DNA of 64,000 bases from Astrocystis sublimbata (GCA_022453515.1 JAJNNY010000038.1:287632-351631), one strand, 5' to 3'; numbered from the stretch's first letter, positions 48,748 to 60,232 are shown. The notes: generated by a model not told the origin, from the sequence alone. Program-made: numbers and translations.

Positions 48748-51700
48748 ATGGCGGAGGAGGATCGCGAAGATGTTGCGCCTCGAGCGCGCCCCGACGGCGC
48801 CCCTCTTTACCGGCTCGGCTCTAACCAGAGCAATGCCAGTGTGTTTGAAGATGTGGAGATGGCGCAGGACGAGGTATGCAACACCGCTGTGGCGCCCAGA
48901 CAGACGTGGGCTTTGCTGATGACGGCTTGCCTGTAGCTGTTTTCCGGACCCGTCGCCGAGAGCTTGCCGACGAGTGTTTCTGCGTTTTCCCACCGTCGCC
49001 ACCGCGCCGACTCTACTGCCAGCTTCACGTACTATGATGAGGAAATAGACGGGCAGCACGACGAGCAAGTCTATGTTGAAGACGGAGCCGTTTCATTCGA
49101 CGTCGATGATATCCCTTTCGAGCACGGCTTCGACGAAGACGAGGACGCAACGACCCCTAGTGATATTGAGACCGACAGTGCGAATGGCTACTCTCCGCAC
49201 AGGAGACGGTCATCCAATCTATCGACATCCTCCGTTCATGCCCGACTCCTTCGAACGGATAGTGCGGGGACAGATCAGAGTGGTCGTATCAGCGGTCGCA
49301 TCAACCAGAAACTGCACATCGTTAGCGAAGACCTCACTATCGTGATAGCGGGCTTTCGAACTGGTCGCGTTGGCCATTTAGTCTACATCTTACTCTGCAT
49401 ATTGACATTGGGCCTTGCGTACTTGCTTTTCCGCTGGCTGCCCAGATGGCAGGTCAAGTTAATAGGAGAGCCTTGCCCACTCCGCGAGTGTGAATGGGTC
49501 GTCCTCGAGGTGAGCTTCTTTTCTTTTCTTTTTACTTTTTCAACTGTCTGAACCTCCTCGCTGTCATGCGTGCTGATCCAAAGATACACAGAACCAATGG
49601 AACGAGATGGTCATCCTGAATGTCAAGCGCTTACCTTACGAACGTCCACTTTCTACCGTATTTGGGGCCCCGGAGAAGATGTTTGCACAATTACTCGAAG
49701 ATGATAGAGATCCTATCATGAATGTACTGCAAACATTGGACTACCGCTATGTCCGCTTCTTCTTCCACCCACTGAAAGATAAGTTTGTTGTGGGCAATGG
49801 CTGGAAAGACCCTAGCTGGACGAGCATTCGATTACTACGAACTGGCATCGACGGCGAAGAGAAAGACGAACGAGAGCGTGTTTTCGGTCCGAATATGATA
49901 GACATTGAACAAAAGTCGATTCTCAAACTGCTAGTGGACGAAGTGCGTATTTTACGAGCGATTTGGCGATCAACACTAACTTGAATTGTCAGGTTTTCCA
50001 CCCTTTCTACGTCTTTCAAATCGCAAGTTTGATCCTCTGGTCTCTCGACGAGTACTATTATTACGCAATATGTATTTTTGTAATGTCTGCTGGTAGCATC
50101 ATTGCAACTCTTGTTGAGACACGTGCTGTGAGTTTCCTCGTGATCTCGCCTCCCGTGTGGTTGCTCACAATTGTAGACCATGCGGCGATTGCGGGACATC
50201 TCCCGCTTTGAGTGCGACGTGCGAGTTCTTCGCAATGGTTTCTGTAGGTTCAGTCCCGTCGTCGCGCTTATCATGTTTGCTAATGCACGTGCATAGGGGC
50301 AAACGTTTCCTCAAGCGACTTGGTTCCTGGCGACGTGTACGAGATTAGCGATCCTAATCTCACACAATTCCCCAGTGACAGCATCTTGCTGAGTGGGGAT
50401 TGTATAGTGAATGAAAGCATGCTCACTGGAGAGTCTGTGCCAGTCTCCAAGATTCCAGCTACCGACGAAACACTTGGTGTCATGAACCTTGGGGCTGCAA
50501 CAATTACGCCCGAGGCCGCTCGTCACTTTTTGTTTTGTGGTACAAAAATAATTCGTGCAAGGCGACCACATGAGGACAGAGACGAGGAGGCCGCAGCACT
50601 TGCTATGGTTGTACGGACGGGGTTCAATACAACTAAAGGCTCTCTAGTCCGATCTATGCTTTTCCCAAAGCCATCAGGGTTCAAATTCTATCGGGACTCG
50701 TTTCGATACATCTCTGTCATGGGCTGTATTGCGCTCTTGGGTTTCGTTGTTTCCTTCGTCAACTTTGTTCGCCTCGGCCTCGCTTGGCACTTAATCATTG
50801 TCCGAGCACTGGACTTGATTACCATTGTCGTCCCACCGGCACTCCCAGCCACCTTGACAATTGGAACTAGTTTCGCCCTGAGTCGTCTCAAGAAGAAGCA
50901 AATCTTTTGCATTAGTCCGCAAAGAGTCAATGTTGGTGGTAAACTTGATGTCATGTGTTTTGACAAGACAGGTACACTCACTGAAGATGGCTTGGATGTT
51001 CTCGGCGTCAGACTAGTATCGCAATCGACCAAACGATTCAACGATGTTGTCGCCAATGTATCTGCGTTAGTTCCCCACTCGAGCCTTACCTCCGGTCCCG
51101 AAGATGGCCACGACAATAACCGCGCGGCGCTGTTCACCATGGCCACGTGTCACTCTCTTCGCTCCGTTGAAGGGGAGTTGGTTGGGGACCCGCTAGATCT
51201 GAAGATGTTCGAATTCACGGGTTGGTTATTTGAAGAAGGTGTACAAGGGGGGGGCGACCAAGATGATGAAGAGCATGGCGGACTTTCACCTTCAATAGCA
51301 AGACCTCCCCCCGCGCCCATGTACGACACCGACGAATATGCGAATATCAACGGTACAAATGTAAGTGTTGTCGATGCCGTACATCATTTCTCCATACCTG
51401 ACTGCTCTAGACTCCCTTTGAACTTGGAGTATTAAGGTCCTTCGAATTTGTTTCCCATCTGCGGAGAGCCAGTGTCATTGTCCGAGGGTTTGGTCAACAA
51501 CAAGGAGATATCTATGTGAAGGGTGCACCAGAATGCATGCGAGACATCTGCCGCCCTGAAAGCTGTATGTTCCGCTCTACAGTCGAATCATACAACATTT
51601 AGAAAACTAATATACCCAGTTCCCGAGGACTACGATGAGCTCCTATCGCATTACACCCACCAAGGTTATCGAGTCATTGCTTGTGCTAGGAAGCACTTGA

Positions 51701-53560
51701 AGAGGCTCTCTTGGGTCAAATCCCAAAAGATCAAGAGGGAAGAAGTGGAAAAGGATCTCGAATTCGTGGGCTTCATTATATTTGAAAACAAGCTGAAACC
51801 GACGACGGCTGCTGTTCTCAAAGAGCTGAACCAATCGAATATCGGGTCAATCATGGTCACCGGAGACAACATCCTTACGGCTATCAGCGTAGCGAGGAAT
51901 TGTGGTCTGGTCGAGCCGAATGCTCATTGTTTCATTCCACGTTTTGCGGAGGGCGATTCTCGTGATCCGAATGCACTTCTTTGGTGGGAAAGTATAGATG
52001 ACACCGCTTATCATCTAGACCATCGAACACTGCTTGTATGTCTCGAAACATCGTCGCTCTCTGAAGATTTTGTACTGATTTTTCCAGCCGCTCCCTGTAC
52101 CAGCCGAACGCGATGCCTCACTGCCCTTTGATATTACGAACCTTAAGAGCTATTCGTTGGCGGTTAGCGGCGAAGTATTTCGGTGGATCATTGACTTCGC
52201 TCCAAATGACGTTATGCACAAGGTGAGTCGGAAACCATCTATAACTCTGGCATGCGCACATCAAACTGACATAGCTTAGATGCTCGTTCGCGGCAAAATA
52301 TTTGCGCGGATGTCCCCTGATGAAAAGCACGAGTTGGTCGAGAAACTGCAAAGTATCGGCTATTGCGCTGGGTTCTGCGGCGATGGAGCAAACGACTGCG
52401 GTGCATTGAAAGCAGCAGATGTTGGAATATCTCTATCAGAAGCGGAGGCATCGGTAGCCGCACCATTTACGTCGAGAGTGTTTGACATCCGTTGTGTCCC
52501 CGACGTTATCAGGTGCGTTGGAAGCTGTTAGAGGGTGATCTCTCCAACCAATGCTAATCATCGAACAGGGAGGGTCGAGCTGCACTCGTTACCAGCTTCA
52601 GTTGCTTCAAGTATATGAGTTTGTACTCCGCCATCCAGTTCACATCTGTCAGCTTTCTGTATGCTTCGGCTTCGAACTTGGGCGATTTCCAGGTACATCA
52701 GAGTATAGTCCTCGATTCTTACCAGAAGCTAACGGAAACTGCAGTTTCTATTCATCGATGTGCTGCTCATTTTGCCTATTGCGATTTTCAGTAAGTTCAA
52801 CCTTAGAATTGCAAGTCTATTGTTACAGTTTATTGACCATCCTGGCAGTGGGCTGGTCTGGTCCTTACCCAGTACTGAGCAGGAAACGGCCGACGGCCAA
52901 CCTGGTATCCCGAAAAGTCCTCACACCCCTGCTTGGGCAAATGACAATATGCATTCTCATCCAAGCAGCCGCGTTCCTCATTGTACGAGAGCAGAAGTGG
53001 TATGTGAATTCATCTCAGCCCGATAAAGCGACTTTTCCCTAATCATTAATTTTGCAGGTACATCCCACCACATGTAAATCCGGAGAAGTCCAACATCAAA
53101 AATTCAGAAAACACCGCGCTGTTTCTAGTGTCTTGCCTTGAGTACATCCTCATTGGTGTTGTGCTCAATGCAGGCAAGCCTTTCCGGCAGCCCATGACAC
53201 GGAACTGTGAGTTTCTTTATTAAATTAGCGGCTCCCCTATACCTGCGCAGCCGAGCTAACCATTCCGCCTCACTAGATCCCTTCATGTCCACCATCATAG
53301 CCGCTCTCGCCATAGCTATATACCTGATCTTCATGCCAGCCCCCTGGCTCCGTAAGCTCATGCAGCTCACGCGCATCAGCGGCTCTTTCAAGATCGCCCT
53401 CCTGGTGCTAGGCGTTGCCTTTTTATTGCTCGCCTGGGGGTGCGAGAACTACGTCTTCCAGCCCCTGGCGCGCGCTATAGGGAGAGCGAAGCTCGCGATT
53501 ACACAGAAGGCCAAGCAACGGAAGCAGTATAAAATAATCTTGGAGAGTATGCGAAATTAA
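48748..53560 (+). CDS. YPK9: P5B-type ATPase (Ypk9/ATP13A2 family)
   Basis: Vacuolar/lysosomal P-type ATPase; animal ATP13A2 exports polyamines and yeast Ypk9 protects from heavy metals. Fifteen-exon model: 48748-48873, 48937-49509, 49592-49942, 49993-50127, 50177-50243, 50297-51360, 51411-51564, 51620-52035, 52088-52222, 52280-52512, 52569-52692, 52745-52790, 52849-52999, 53058-53206, 53277-53560, giving 1335 aa. A Ser/Asp-rich N-terminal tail precedes the membrane-associated segment. Motifs: TGES at 461-464 (actuator domain), the P5B signature PPALP at 597, the phosphorylation site DKTGT at Asp640, and [19 protein letters not shown] with GDGAND at 1041-1046. C-terminal membrane segments run to a Lys-rich end (KAKQRKQYK). 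All introns are 50-82 nt and phase-consistent. Confidence 0.95.
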
Positions 53561-54053
53561 TTCCGGGCTTACACAGATATTTGAATATATGTATAATATA
53601 TATGATGTACTATATGATGAGACCCATATCTAGGTAGATGGTGGTTACATCCCTTAGGCATAAGGCAGAGCAAGGAGATAGGATACCTAAGTAGGTAGCT
53701 AGTTGAGTTGCTAGGCTCATAAGCAATTCGGATACGGATGCGCAATTCATTATAGTACGCGCTATATAAAAGGAAGAACCACTTTGGCCACTTAATTTGT
53801 AGTAATTCATGATATATGAGTGGTTGCCTGGAATGCGAGCGGAATTTGAGAACTTGTAGACAAGTTTTATTAATATGCCATGTCACCCACTAGCATGAAC
53901 CCATTCGAGTCCCTTGAATTTCGTCGGGTATCTTCTTTTTCTCCAGCACTGCTAAGCTTATAATTCTGGCTGGGAGGTTGGAGCTAAAGCACAATATACA
54001 AACAGCCTCTTTTAGCACGCCACTTATACGCAGCTGGAGCAGCTTCAATGCTT
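53561..54053. other. Convergent 3' flanks YPK9 / RRP9
   Basis: AT-rich 493 bases between stop codons of convergent genes; a short TATATA stretch near 53585-53605. No gene seen. Confidence 0.6.
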
Positions 54054-56273
54054 TCATCCCGCGTTTGACGCCTTTTCAGCCCCGTTCGCCGCCTTGCTCG
54101 ACTGCTTTTTCCGCAATTCGAATACCACAGCGCCATTCTTGGCTCCTTTGATATCCGACGGCCACCTGCCAAGTCTATGCTCCTTTCCCACGGCGCAGAC
54201 GACACTGAAAGTCTCGTTGTCACCTGCCTTCCCCCTGGATATTATTGCTATGTCATTAACGACGCCCTTTATCTGATATGGCTTCTCGGTCGCTGCCGGC
54301 GCAATTGTGGTGGTGGTGTCGGCGTGTTCTTCTTCTTCATCGATGATGTCCATTTCATCTGTTGATATGGTATTTACTATCCCCGTCGTTGTACTGGGTT
54401 GGCCGAGTATACCGATGTGTTCGAGTTTCTTGTTCTTTTCGTCAAATTTCCATACGCACTAAATGATAACGTTAGCATGTGTTCTATTTTCACAATAGGA
54501 GCTCTGCGGCTGTGTTACTAAGCCTAGACGAGCGACTCACTACTAGGCAGTTAGCATTGGTTTCTTTGAACTGGTGTTAGAAGAGTAAATAAACACATAC
54601 CAATAAAACCGTCTGTGCTACCGGAGAGAATCAGGTCGGAGTATGGTAGCGCACGGAGACTTGTTATCGGCCTCGGTTGCGGTGGAGGTACAACGTTAGG
54701 GGATGGGTTCTCTTCTGAGCTGGCAACCGTGGGGGCCAGAGCGTTCTCTAGTCCATGAGCTCGCACGATCGTATCGAGTGGTTTCTTTTTCGACAACGTC
54801 CATAGGGAGATACACCCGTTGTCGGACCCGGTCAAGAAATAATTCTCGTCAATGTAAGCCACCCGGTCGAGGCTTCCGGTCGCAGCGAGTGAGTTGGGAT
54901 GTACGCCTTGATCGATCTGCCTTTTCTTGTCGCCCGTCCCTGAGCTAGCGCGAAACACCAATTGCGTCTCGTCTGCTACTTTCCAGAGGCGGACTGTCCT
55001 GTCTCTTGCTCCCACTGAAACGAGCCTCTCCAGAGCCAATGCGTCGACATCCAGGGCTGAATCTGCATGGCCGAATAAAGCCTCGACGAATGCCAGTATA
55101 TCGCAGTTCTGGGTCGATAGATTAGCAATATATTTCGGCAAGCAAGCAGGAGAAAGCCATGAGGCTAAAAGAACCCACCCAAACTCTGATGGTGCGATCT
55201 TTCGAGCACGAATACATCTGATGGGAGTTCCTGCGAAAGACCAAACCAGTTACGGCATCTCTGTGGTGTGTGAACACGCGTAACGGCTTAAGGTTGGAGT
55301 CCCAGACCACGATCCTCTTGTCGTCACCACCCGTGGCAATGAACTTTCCGTCGTCACTCGCGGCAACACATAGTATCTGCCCAACGTGACCCTTATAATT
55401 CTTATCCTTGGCCCTCTTGTGCCGACCTTTGACAGAGGCGATCTTCTGGGGTTGTCTCCGGGGCGGGGCTTGCCGCTTGGGTTTCTTTCGAGTGGTCTGC
55501 TTGTATTGCTCATTCGGGGGTGGTTGAAGTCGGTATTTTATTAATTGTGAGTCCTTGGTGACTTTGAATCGCAGGGTCAGCCATGGGTGGTTCGAGCGGA
55601 AGCCGTCGGGCATGGGGTATCTAGTGCTCACCGAGGTATACGAAGGGTGAGCAAATAGCCACCGAGGTGACTGTATGCGTGTTATCTCGAAACATGGTCG
55701 GTCTCGAGTCAAGGTGTATGTCGGATACGACATGCCGAAACACCTTTCCCTTACTTTCTGCGACATCGTCCTCCTAGAAGTAATTGCTTTAGATTGTAGC
55801 CATAGAGTCTGTCGTCAGGGTTCTTTACCAGTCGCGCAGCTATCATATCTTTGTCCTATTCGCGGGCGGTTAGAGTACATCCAAAGCAAGGCCCCGTCAG
55901 GGCGCAATGGGCTTGTTCTCACAATCTGTTCGGCGTCCCAACCAGTGGCCTCGACCTCCTCACGCACCCGGGACAGGTACTGCGAGGCCAGTCGTAGCCT
56001 CTTCTGGGCTGCCGTCTCGTCGCGGTCGTCGTCATCGTCGGAGGCTGAAGCGTCTGCGTCTGCGTCGGAGGCGGCGGGCTCGGATCCGGATTCGGCATCG
56101 CTCCCGGACGAGATCTCGTCGTCGTTGTCGCGTTCGGCTCGCTCGACTCGCTTCCGGGGAGCAGGTTGCGCCTTAGCAGCGGGGCGTGGTCGCGCTGATC
56201 TCCGGTTCGCAGGGCCGTCGTTGTCTCGTTTTCGCTTCTTCTGAGCACCTGGTATGGAGAAGAAGGAAGACAT
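54054..56273 (-). CDS. RRP9: U3 snoRNP protein Rrp9 (U3-55K), WD40
   Basis: WD40 protein that binds the box B/C motif of U3 snoRNA in the nucleolar SSU processome. Seven-exon model: 56273-55923, 55855-55829, 55773-55632, 55561-55179, 55108-54601, 54563-54541, 54458-54054, giving 612 aa. The N-terminal 100 residues are basic then acidic (Ser/Asp/Ala-rich), as in homologues. Exon 2 is a 27-nt microexon joining DAEQI to DKDMIAARL and EDDVAESKGKVFRHV, the conserved pre-propeller helix. WD repeats include GHVGQILCVAASDDGKFIAT, GGDDKRIVVWDS, SCSKDRTIRVW, VGARDRTVRLWK and TGSDNGCISLW. The junction after SGSTDGFI is uncertain: the only in-frame route uses a 37-nt intron and a 23-nt microexon that inserts about eight residues before VWKFDEKNKK. 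Confidence 0.88.
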
Positions 56274-56952
56274 CTTGCCAGGGCGGAAGTTCTCCCTTTC
56301 CAATGACGCAGTGCCTTGCGTTGACGAAAGTGTACTCGATGGAAGCTCTGCATCCAAAAAAAAGTTCTGGGCAGGGTCGCCGATAACGATAAGCGCTGGC
56401 TGAGCAGAGAATCACCTGGACCCCCTGGCCACAGCTACTGGGGACCTACCTAGCCCCTAGATTAGGTATGTATGTACCTACCTAGAGCAGGTAGTAGGCA
56501 CATGCTAGCGGGGGATCGGGTCTGGTTGGTGCCCACCTGTGAGCTCTAACGCGCAGCGTGAGCCCCACCTGACGGACACCTACCCACCAAACACCAAACA
56601 GGACCACAATGTGGGACAAGAACCTTAGGGTGGGAGCTCTATTGAGGCTGACTTAGGCTGTAGCTTCCTTGCGCGTCTGCGGTGACATCGTACGTACCTA
56701 CATCTCCCACTGCTATACCCAGCTCGCCAGGTCTACCCAGGTAGGTACTTCTACCTAACCTCCTACTTGAAGCATTCGAGAGCTTCCATCGTCCCCAACC
56801 ACTGACACTCTTTCAGTTCTACGAGTACACCCCGGCACCACCCCCCGATCCATCTCCTCGTTCACTGTTTTTCACAGCGGCGGAGCATACGTCTTTGGTC
56901 GCTCTCATCAACAGCCACCAGCACAGTTTCGTCCACAGCGTCGACTCTCAAG
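56274..56952. promoter_or_regulatory. Divergent intergenic region RRP9 / PRE1
   Basis: 680 bases shared by two divergent housekeeping genes. It contains TAGGTA-type motifs at about 56460-56495 and 56740-56765 and a C-rich leader before PRE1. Confidence 0.55.
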
Positions 56953-57679
56953 ATGTAAGAACTCCACATACTTCGTTGTCTAGTGCATCACGATCTGACA
57001 TGATGCTAGGGAGGTGCTGCTGGGAATCACGGGCAAGGACTTCACCTTGATCGCCGCCTCCAAGGCTGCCATGCGGGGTGCTACCATTCTCAAAGCATCC
57101 GACGACAAGACCCGCCACCTGAACAAGCACACGCTCGTAGCCTTTTCCGGCGAAGCGGGCGATACAGGCACGTCGTATCCGCACGAATCATAGCTTGCCA
57201 TGCCTGTTGTCTGATGCTCGAATATAGTACAATTCACCGAATACGTCCAAGCGAACGCCCAGCTCTACTCCATGCGAAACGACACGGACCTGTCCCCGAC
57301 CGCCATAGCCCACTACGTCCGCGGCGAGCTGGCGACCAGCCTGCGCTCGCGCAAGCCGTACAATGTCAACCTCCTTATCGGCGGCGTCGACCCCATCACC
57401 CACAAGCCCAGCTTGTTCTGGCTGGACTACCTAGCGGCGCTGGCGCCCTTACCCTATGCCGCGCATGGCTACGCCCAGTACTATTGCCTCTCCATCCTCG
57501 ACAAGCACCACCACCCGGACATGACGCTAGTGCAGGGGTTGAAGGTCCTCGAGATGTGCACCGATGAGCTGAAGAGACGGATGCCCATCGACTTCAAGGG
57601 CATGCTGGTGAAGGCGGTGACGAAGGATGGTATCCGGGAAATCGAATTCAACGACGATAAGATCGTCAAGTGTCCCTAG
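56953..57679 (+). CDS. PRE1: Proteasome subunit beta type-2 (beta-4, Pre1)
   Basis: Non-catalytic beta subunit of the 20S core. Three-exon model: 56953-56954, 57010-57167, 57228-57679, giving 203 aa, the family length. Intron 1 splits the start codon (AT|G), restoring MEVLLGITGKDFTLIAASKA. Between exons 2 and 3 no GT donor keeps the frame. A GC-AG intron (ACAG|GCACGT...ATAG) does, and rebuilds the conserved AFSGEAGDTVQFTEYVQANA. Exon 3 contains PYNVNLLIGGVDPITHKPSL, AHGYAQYYCLSILDKHHHPD and LKRRMPIDFKGMLVKAVTKDG. There is no N-terminal catalytic Thr, as expected for beta-4. Confidence 0.93.
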
Positions 57680-58077
57680 GCATCTGGCTGGGCTGGGGCT
57701 GACTGTAGATTACTATAACATGCCGGGGATAGCCTTAGATCACGCCTATTGAATGACAAAGCCTTTAGAATGACATTTGGCCGATTAATAAGCTACCTCT
57801 CAGTCCTGCACGCTATTTGGAGAATGGTCTTGAAATTACTCGAGCGAAGATACTAACATACGGTTGAACAAGGTGTAAAGCTACATTCATAGAAACAACC
57901 AGATGTGTCAAGACGAGGTGATGCTATCACAATGCATCGACCCCCGCCCCCATCGGACACATCTGCCAAGGGCGATGACGAGGTTAGATAGCAGCGCCTT
58001 CGTCACCCACTGCAACCCACCACCACTATTTTGAAACCAGAAGAAGTAGACTTGACATTGACGAAGTGTCATATCCG
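57680..58077. other. Convergent 3' flanks PRE1 / transposase-like gene
   Basis: 398 bases. No terminal inverted repeat matching the other side of the transposase gene could be found by eye. No gene seen. Confidence 0.55.
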
Positions 58078-59457
58078 TTACTCTGGGAACCCCGAAGCTA
58101 CTGACGGCACTGCATCCTGCTCACTCGGGTGGGAGGGCCCCTGATCGCTTGCGTAGGAGAGCTCCTGCTCGTCCGGGTGGGAGACTCCCTGCTCGCTCTC
58201 CTCCATAGCATCTTGATCATTCGCGTGGGAGGGCTCCTGCTCACTGTCGTTCATGGCATCCTCCTCATTGGCGTTGGAGACTTCTCGCTCACTCTCATTC
58301 GGAACCTCCTGCCCATTCGCGTTGACTATGTCCAATAGTCGAGATGGCATAGCATCACACCATTCGTTGATTGCTGCTTGACTCAGAGCATCCCAGCCGT
58401 CTATGGCAAGGTTCCGAAGTGTTTCTTCGTCCCTTGGAGGTATTTTCTGCTTCCTGTTTGCCATTTTTGGACGCTTCCAACAGCTGTCAAGAAGTCCTAT
58501 GTCGGGGGCTTCAGCGCTGCTAGAAAAGCATTGGAGCCCGTGTTCCGCCTTCCACTGGTTCACAATGTTGTTTTCGAATTGACTACCAGGCACTGCAATG
58601 CCATCTTCTAAGACGAAGTGATCGCCCCTTTCAAGCCACTTCTTCACATGAGGCTCCAAAACTTGGTCCCTGTATGCCCCCATCGTGAGAGCACTGTTCG
58701 TGTTATCCACATTGTAGAAAATCAGCTTGCTTTTGAAGTCATGTCCAATGCAAACCCACGCATTCAGGCATGGTGGACGACTCGCTGACTCGACCGTTCT
58801 CGTGCGGTGCTGGAAGCAATCGGTGCAGAACCGCTCACCAGCCCTTCTGGTGACAGTGAATTTGCCTTGATAGCCAAATGTGAAGTGGAGCTCGTTGGAA
58901 TAGCGAATGTGGCGATAGTTCTCGGGGTTGCCGCCGAGTTGGTTGAGCATCTCACGGGCAAACGTCTCGCGGCGGACCAGCCACTCGTGGCGATCAGCAG
59001 CGCCATATTGAACCCAAAACTTGGTACACTGCTGACACTTGTGCCACCCTCGTGAATTTATCGCCCTTCTGACCGTTTTGTGATCAGGCTGCTGAGCATC
59101 TTCAGGGTACTCGATGCCAGAAGCCTGAGGGAGCGATTGCCAGGGCAGCGTTCGACTTTCCCAAGCTTCGCGTTCCAGGAAATCCACCATCTGGTCGATT
59201 TGGGCCTCGGTAAAGTACCTTTTTCGACCTCTCGTCTCGTTCAAGAAAGGACTGTTGGGGATGTGCCTTGCATCCTCCCTGAGAAGACGGTAGCCAGTCC
59301 TGTCATTGACCCCAAAGTGCTCGAAGAGTTGCCTCTTGGTATAGTTGGCTCCGAACTTGTCAAGCAGCGCTTTGCCTTCGTGTATTCTTTTTCGAAGCGC
59401 CTCAGTATCGCGCTTGGGACGCTTCGTCTTAGGTTCGTACGTAGAAAGACGACCCAT
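58078..59457 (-). CDS. Tc1/mariner-like DDE transposase, probably catalytically altered (domesticated?)
   Basis: Intact single-exon gene of 459 aa, starting MGRLSTYEPKTKRPKRD; the upstream in-frame TTG was ignored. An N-terminal helix-turn-helix region (TKRQLFEHFGVNDRTGYRLL, then RGRKRYFTEAQIDQMV) precedes a DDE-type core. Members of this fungal family normally read SDE before HFGYGPQGK; here it is RYSNELHFTFGYQGKF, so the first catalytic Asp is Asn188. The second acidic position is in FVLEDG (Asp285) and the third in LLDSCW (Asp324), where Tc1 elements have Glu. After about residue 385 comes an acidic tail of degenerate SEQ-x-x-SH-x-x-DQ units. There are no stops or frameshifts, unlike the ruined retroelement 3 kb away. 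Family assignment is firm; loss of activity and domestication are inferred. Confidence 0.85.
   Translation of the reverse strand: MGRLSTYEPKTKRPKRDTEALRKRIHEGKALLDKFGANYTKRQLFEHFGVNDRTGYRLLREDARHIPNSPFLNETRGRKRYFTEAQIDQMVDFLEREAWESRTLPWQSLPQASGIEYPEDAQQPDHKTVRRAINSRGWHKCQQCTKFWVQYGAADRHEWLVRRETFAREMLNQLGGNPENYRHIRYSNELHFTFGYQGKFTVTRRAGERFCTDCFQHRTRTVESASRPPCLNAWVCIGHDFKSKLIFYNVDNTNSALTMGAYRDQVLEPHVKKWLERGDHFVLEDGIAVPGSQFENNIVNQWKAEHGLQCFSSSAEAPDIGLLDSCWKRPKMANRKQKIPPRDEETLRNLAIDGWDALSQAAINEWCDAMPSRLLDIVNANGQEVPNESEREVSNANEEDAMNDSEQEPSHANDQDAMEESEQGVSHPDEQELSYASDQGPSHPSEQDAVPSVASGFPE
58105..58330 (-). repeat. In-frame degenerate repeats encoding the acidic tail
   Basis: On the minus strand, units reading about GAGCAGGA...TCCCACGC recur roughly every 30-48 bases and encode variations of S-E-Q-x-x-S-H-x-N-D-Q. 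Repeat copies have diverged by point changes but keep frame. Confidence 0.75.
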
Positions 59458-59596
59458 TGCGTCCAATTCTAGATGAGAGAGAAACTAGATTGGCAGTTTT
59501 TTTCAATTCTTCAATCATGAAATGCAGCTATTCGCATACGCGATGGAAAGTGGTGACGCAGGTGTAGATGTGATGCTCAGGGGTCGTGGTGACGAG

Positions 59597-59673
59597 GAGC
59601 CAGAAATAGGTAGGTGTTTGGCAGAATTTAGCACCGCCAGCGGGCTGTAAATACTGCCAACTATTTCTGGCTC
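59597..59673. repeat. 77-nt imperfect hairpin (foldback element)
   Basis: GAGCCAGAAATAG (59597-59609) pairs with CTATTTCTGGCTC (59661-59673). Inside it TTGGCAG (59618-59624) pairs with CTGCCAA (59654-59660), and ATTTA-GC pairs imperfectly with GCTGTAAAT. The outer and inner arms are contiguous on the right side but separated by eight bases (GTAGGTGT) on the left. It may be a small MITE or two abutting terminal repeats. Confidence 0.85.
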
Positions 59674-60187
59674 TGTCTCAGATCGAAATGGAAAGTGGGG
59701 CTGTTGCCATCCAATTTCGTCACCGCCTACCTACCTGTTGGAGGGTTCCACTTAACTTAGGCTGCTTAGGTAGTGAAGATACCTACCGAGGCCGAAGGCT
59801 TGGAGGTCGCGATACCTAGGCCGGGGGGCACCTCCCGGGGGGCGCCATACCAAAAGGCGACAAGGTGCTGCTGATATTGGAAACAACTGACCTACACGCC
59901 TACCTACATTAGCTACCTACCTCTCTAGGTACATACCTACATAGGTACTCAAAGGTTAGGTCTCTTGAGTTTCCCCCTGTTTACCTACATATACCTACCT
60001 ACCCTTACTGCCAGGTGCTGGGCTTATGGCGGTGGTGTGCGTCTGGCGGCCAGTCCTGAATAGTCACTCAGTATCTTGTGTCTCCAAACGCAAAACGGCA
60101 ATCAGATTAGTATCAAATGTACGCCTGTCGAGCCCTGTTGCCCGCCGAGCCTGCCCAGCCTGCTCAATACCTCTTGGGCTATGTATA

Positions 60188-60232
60188 TGTAGGTAGGTAG
60201 GTTAGGTAGGTGTACCTACATACATGTAGGTA
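60188..60232. repeat. TAGGTAGG / CCTACATA cluster
   Basis: Repeated TAGGTAGG units followed by TACCTACATACATGTAGGTAGG, giving direct and inverted copies of the motif that recurs in other intergenic regions. Confidence 0.8.

Noticed and set aside
33741..60232. TAGGTA clusters as a CRISPR array
   Set aside because: The units are 4-10 bases, irregular, without uniform spacers, and the DNA is eukaryotic.
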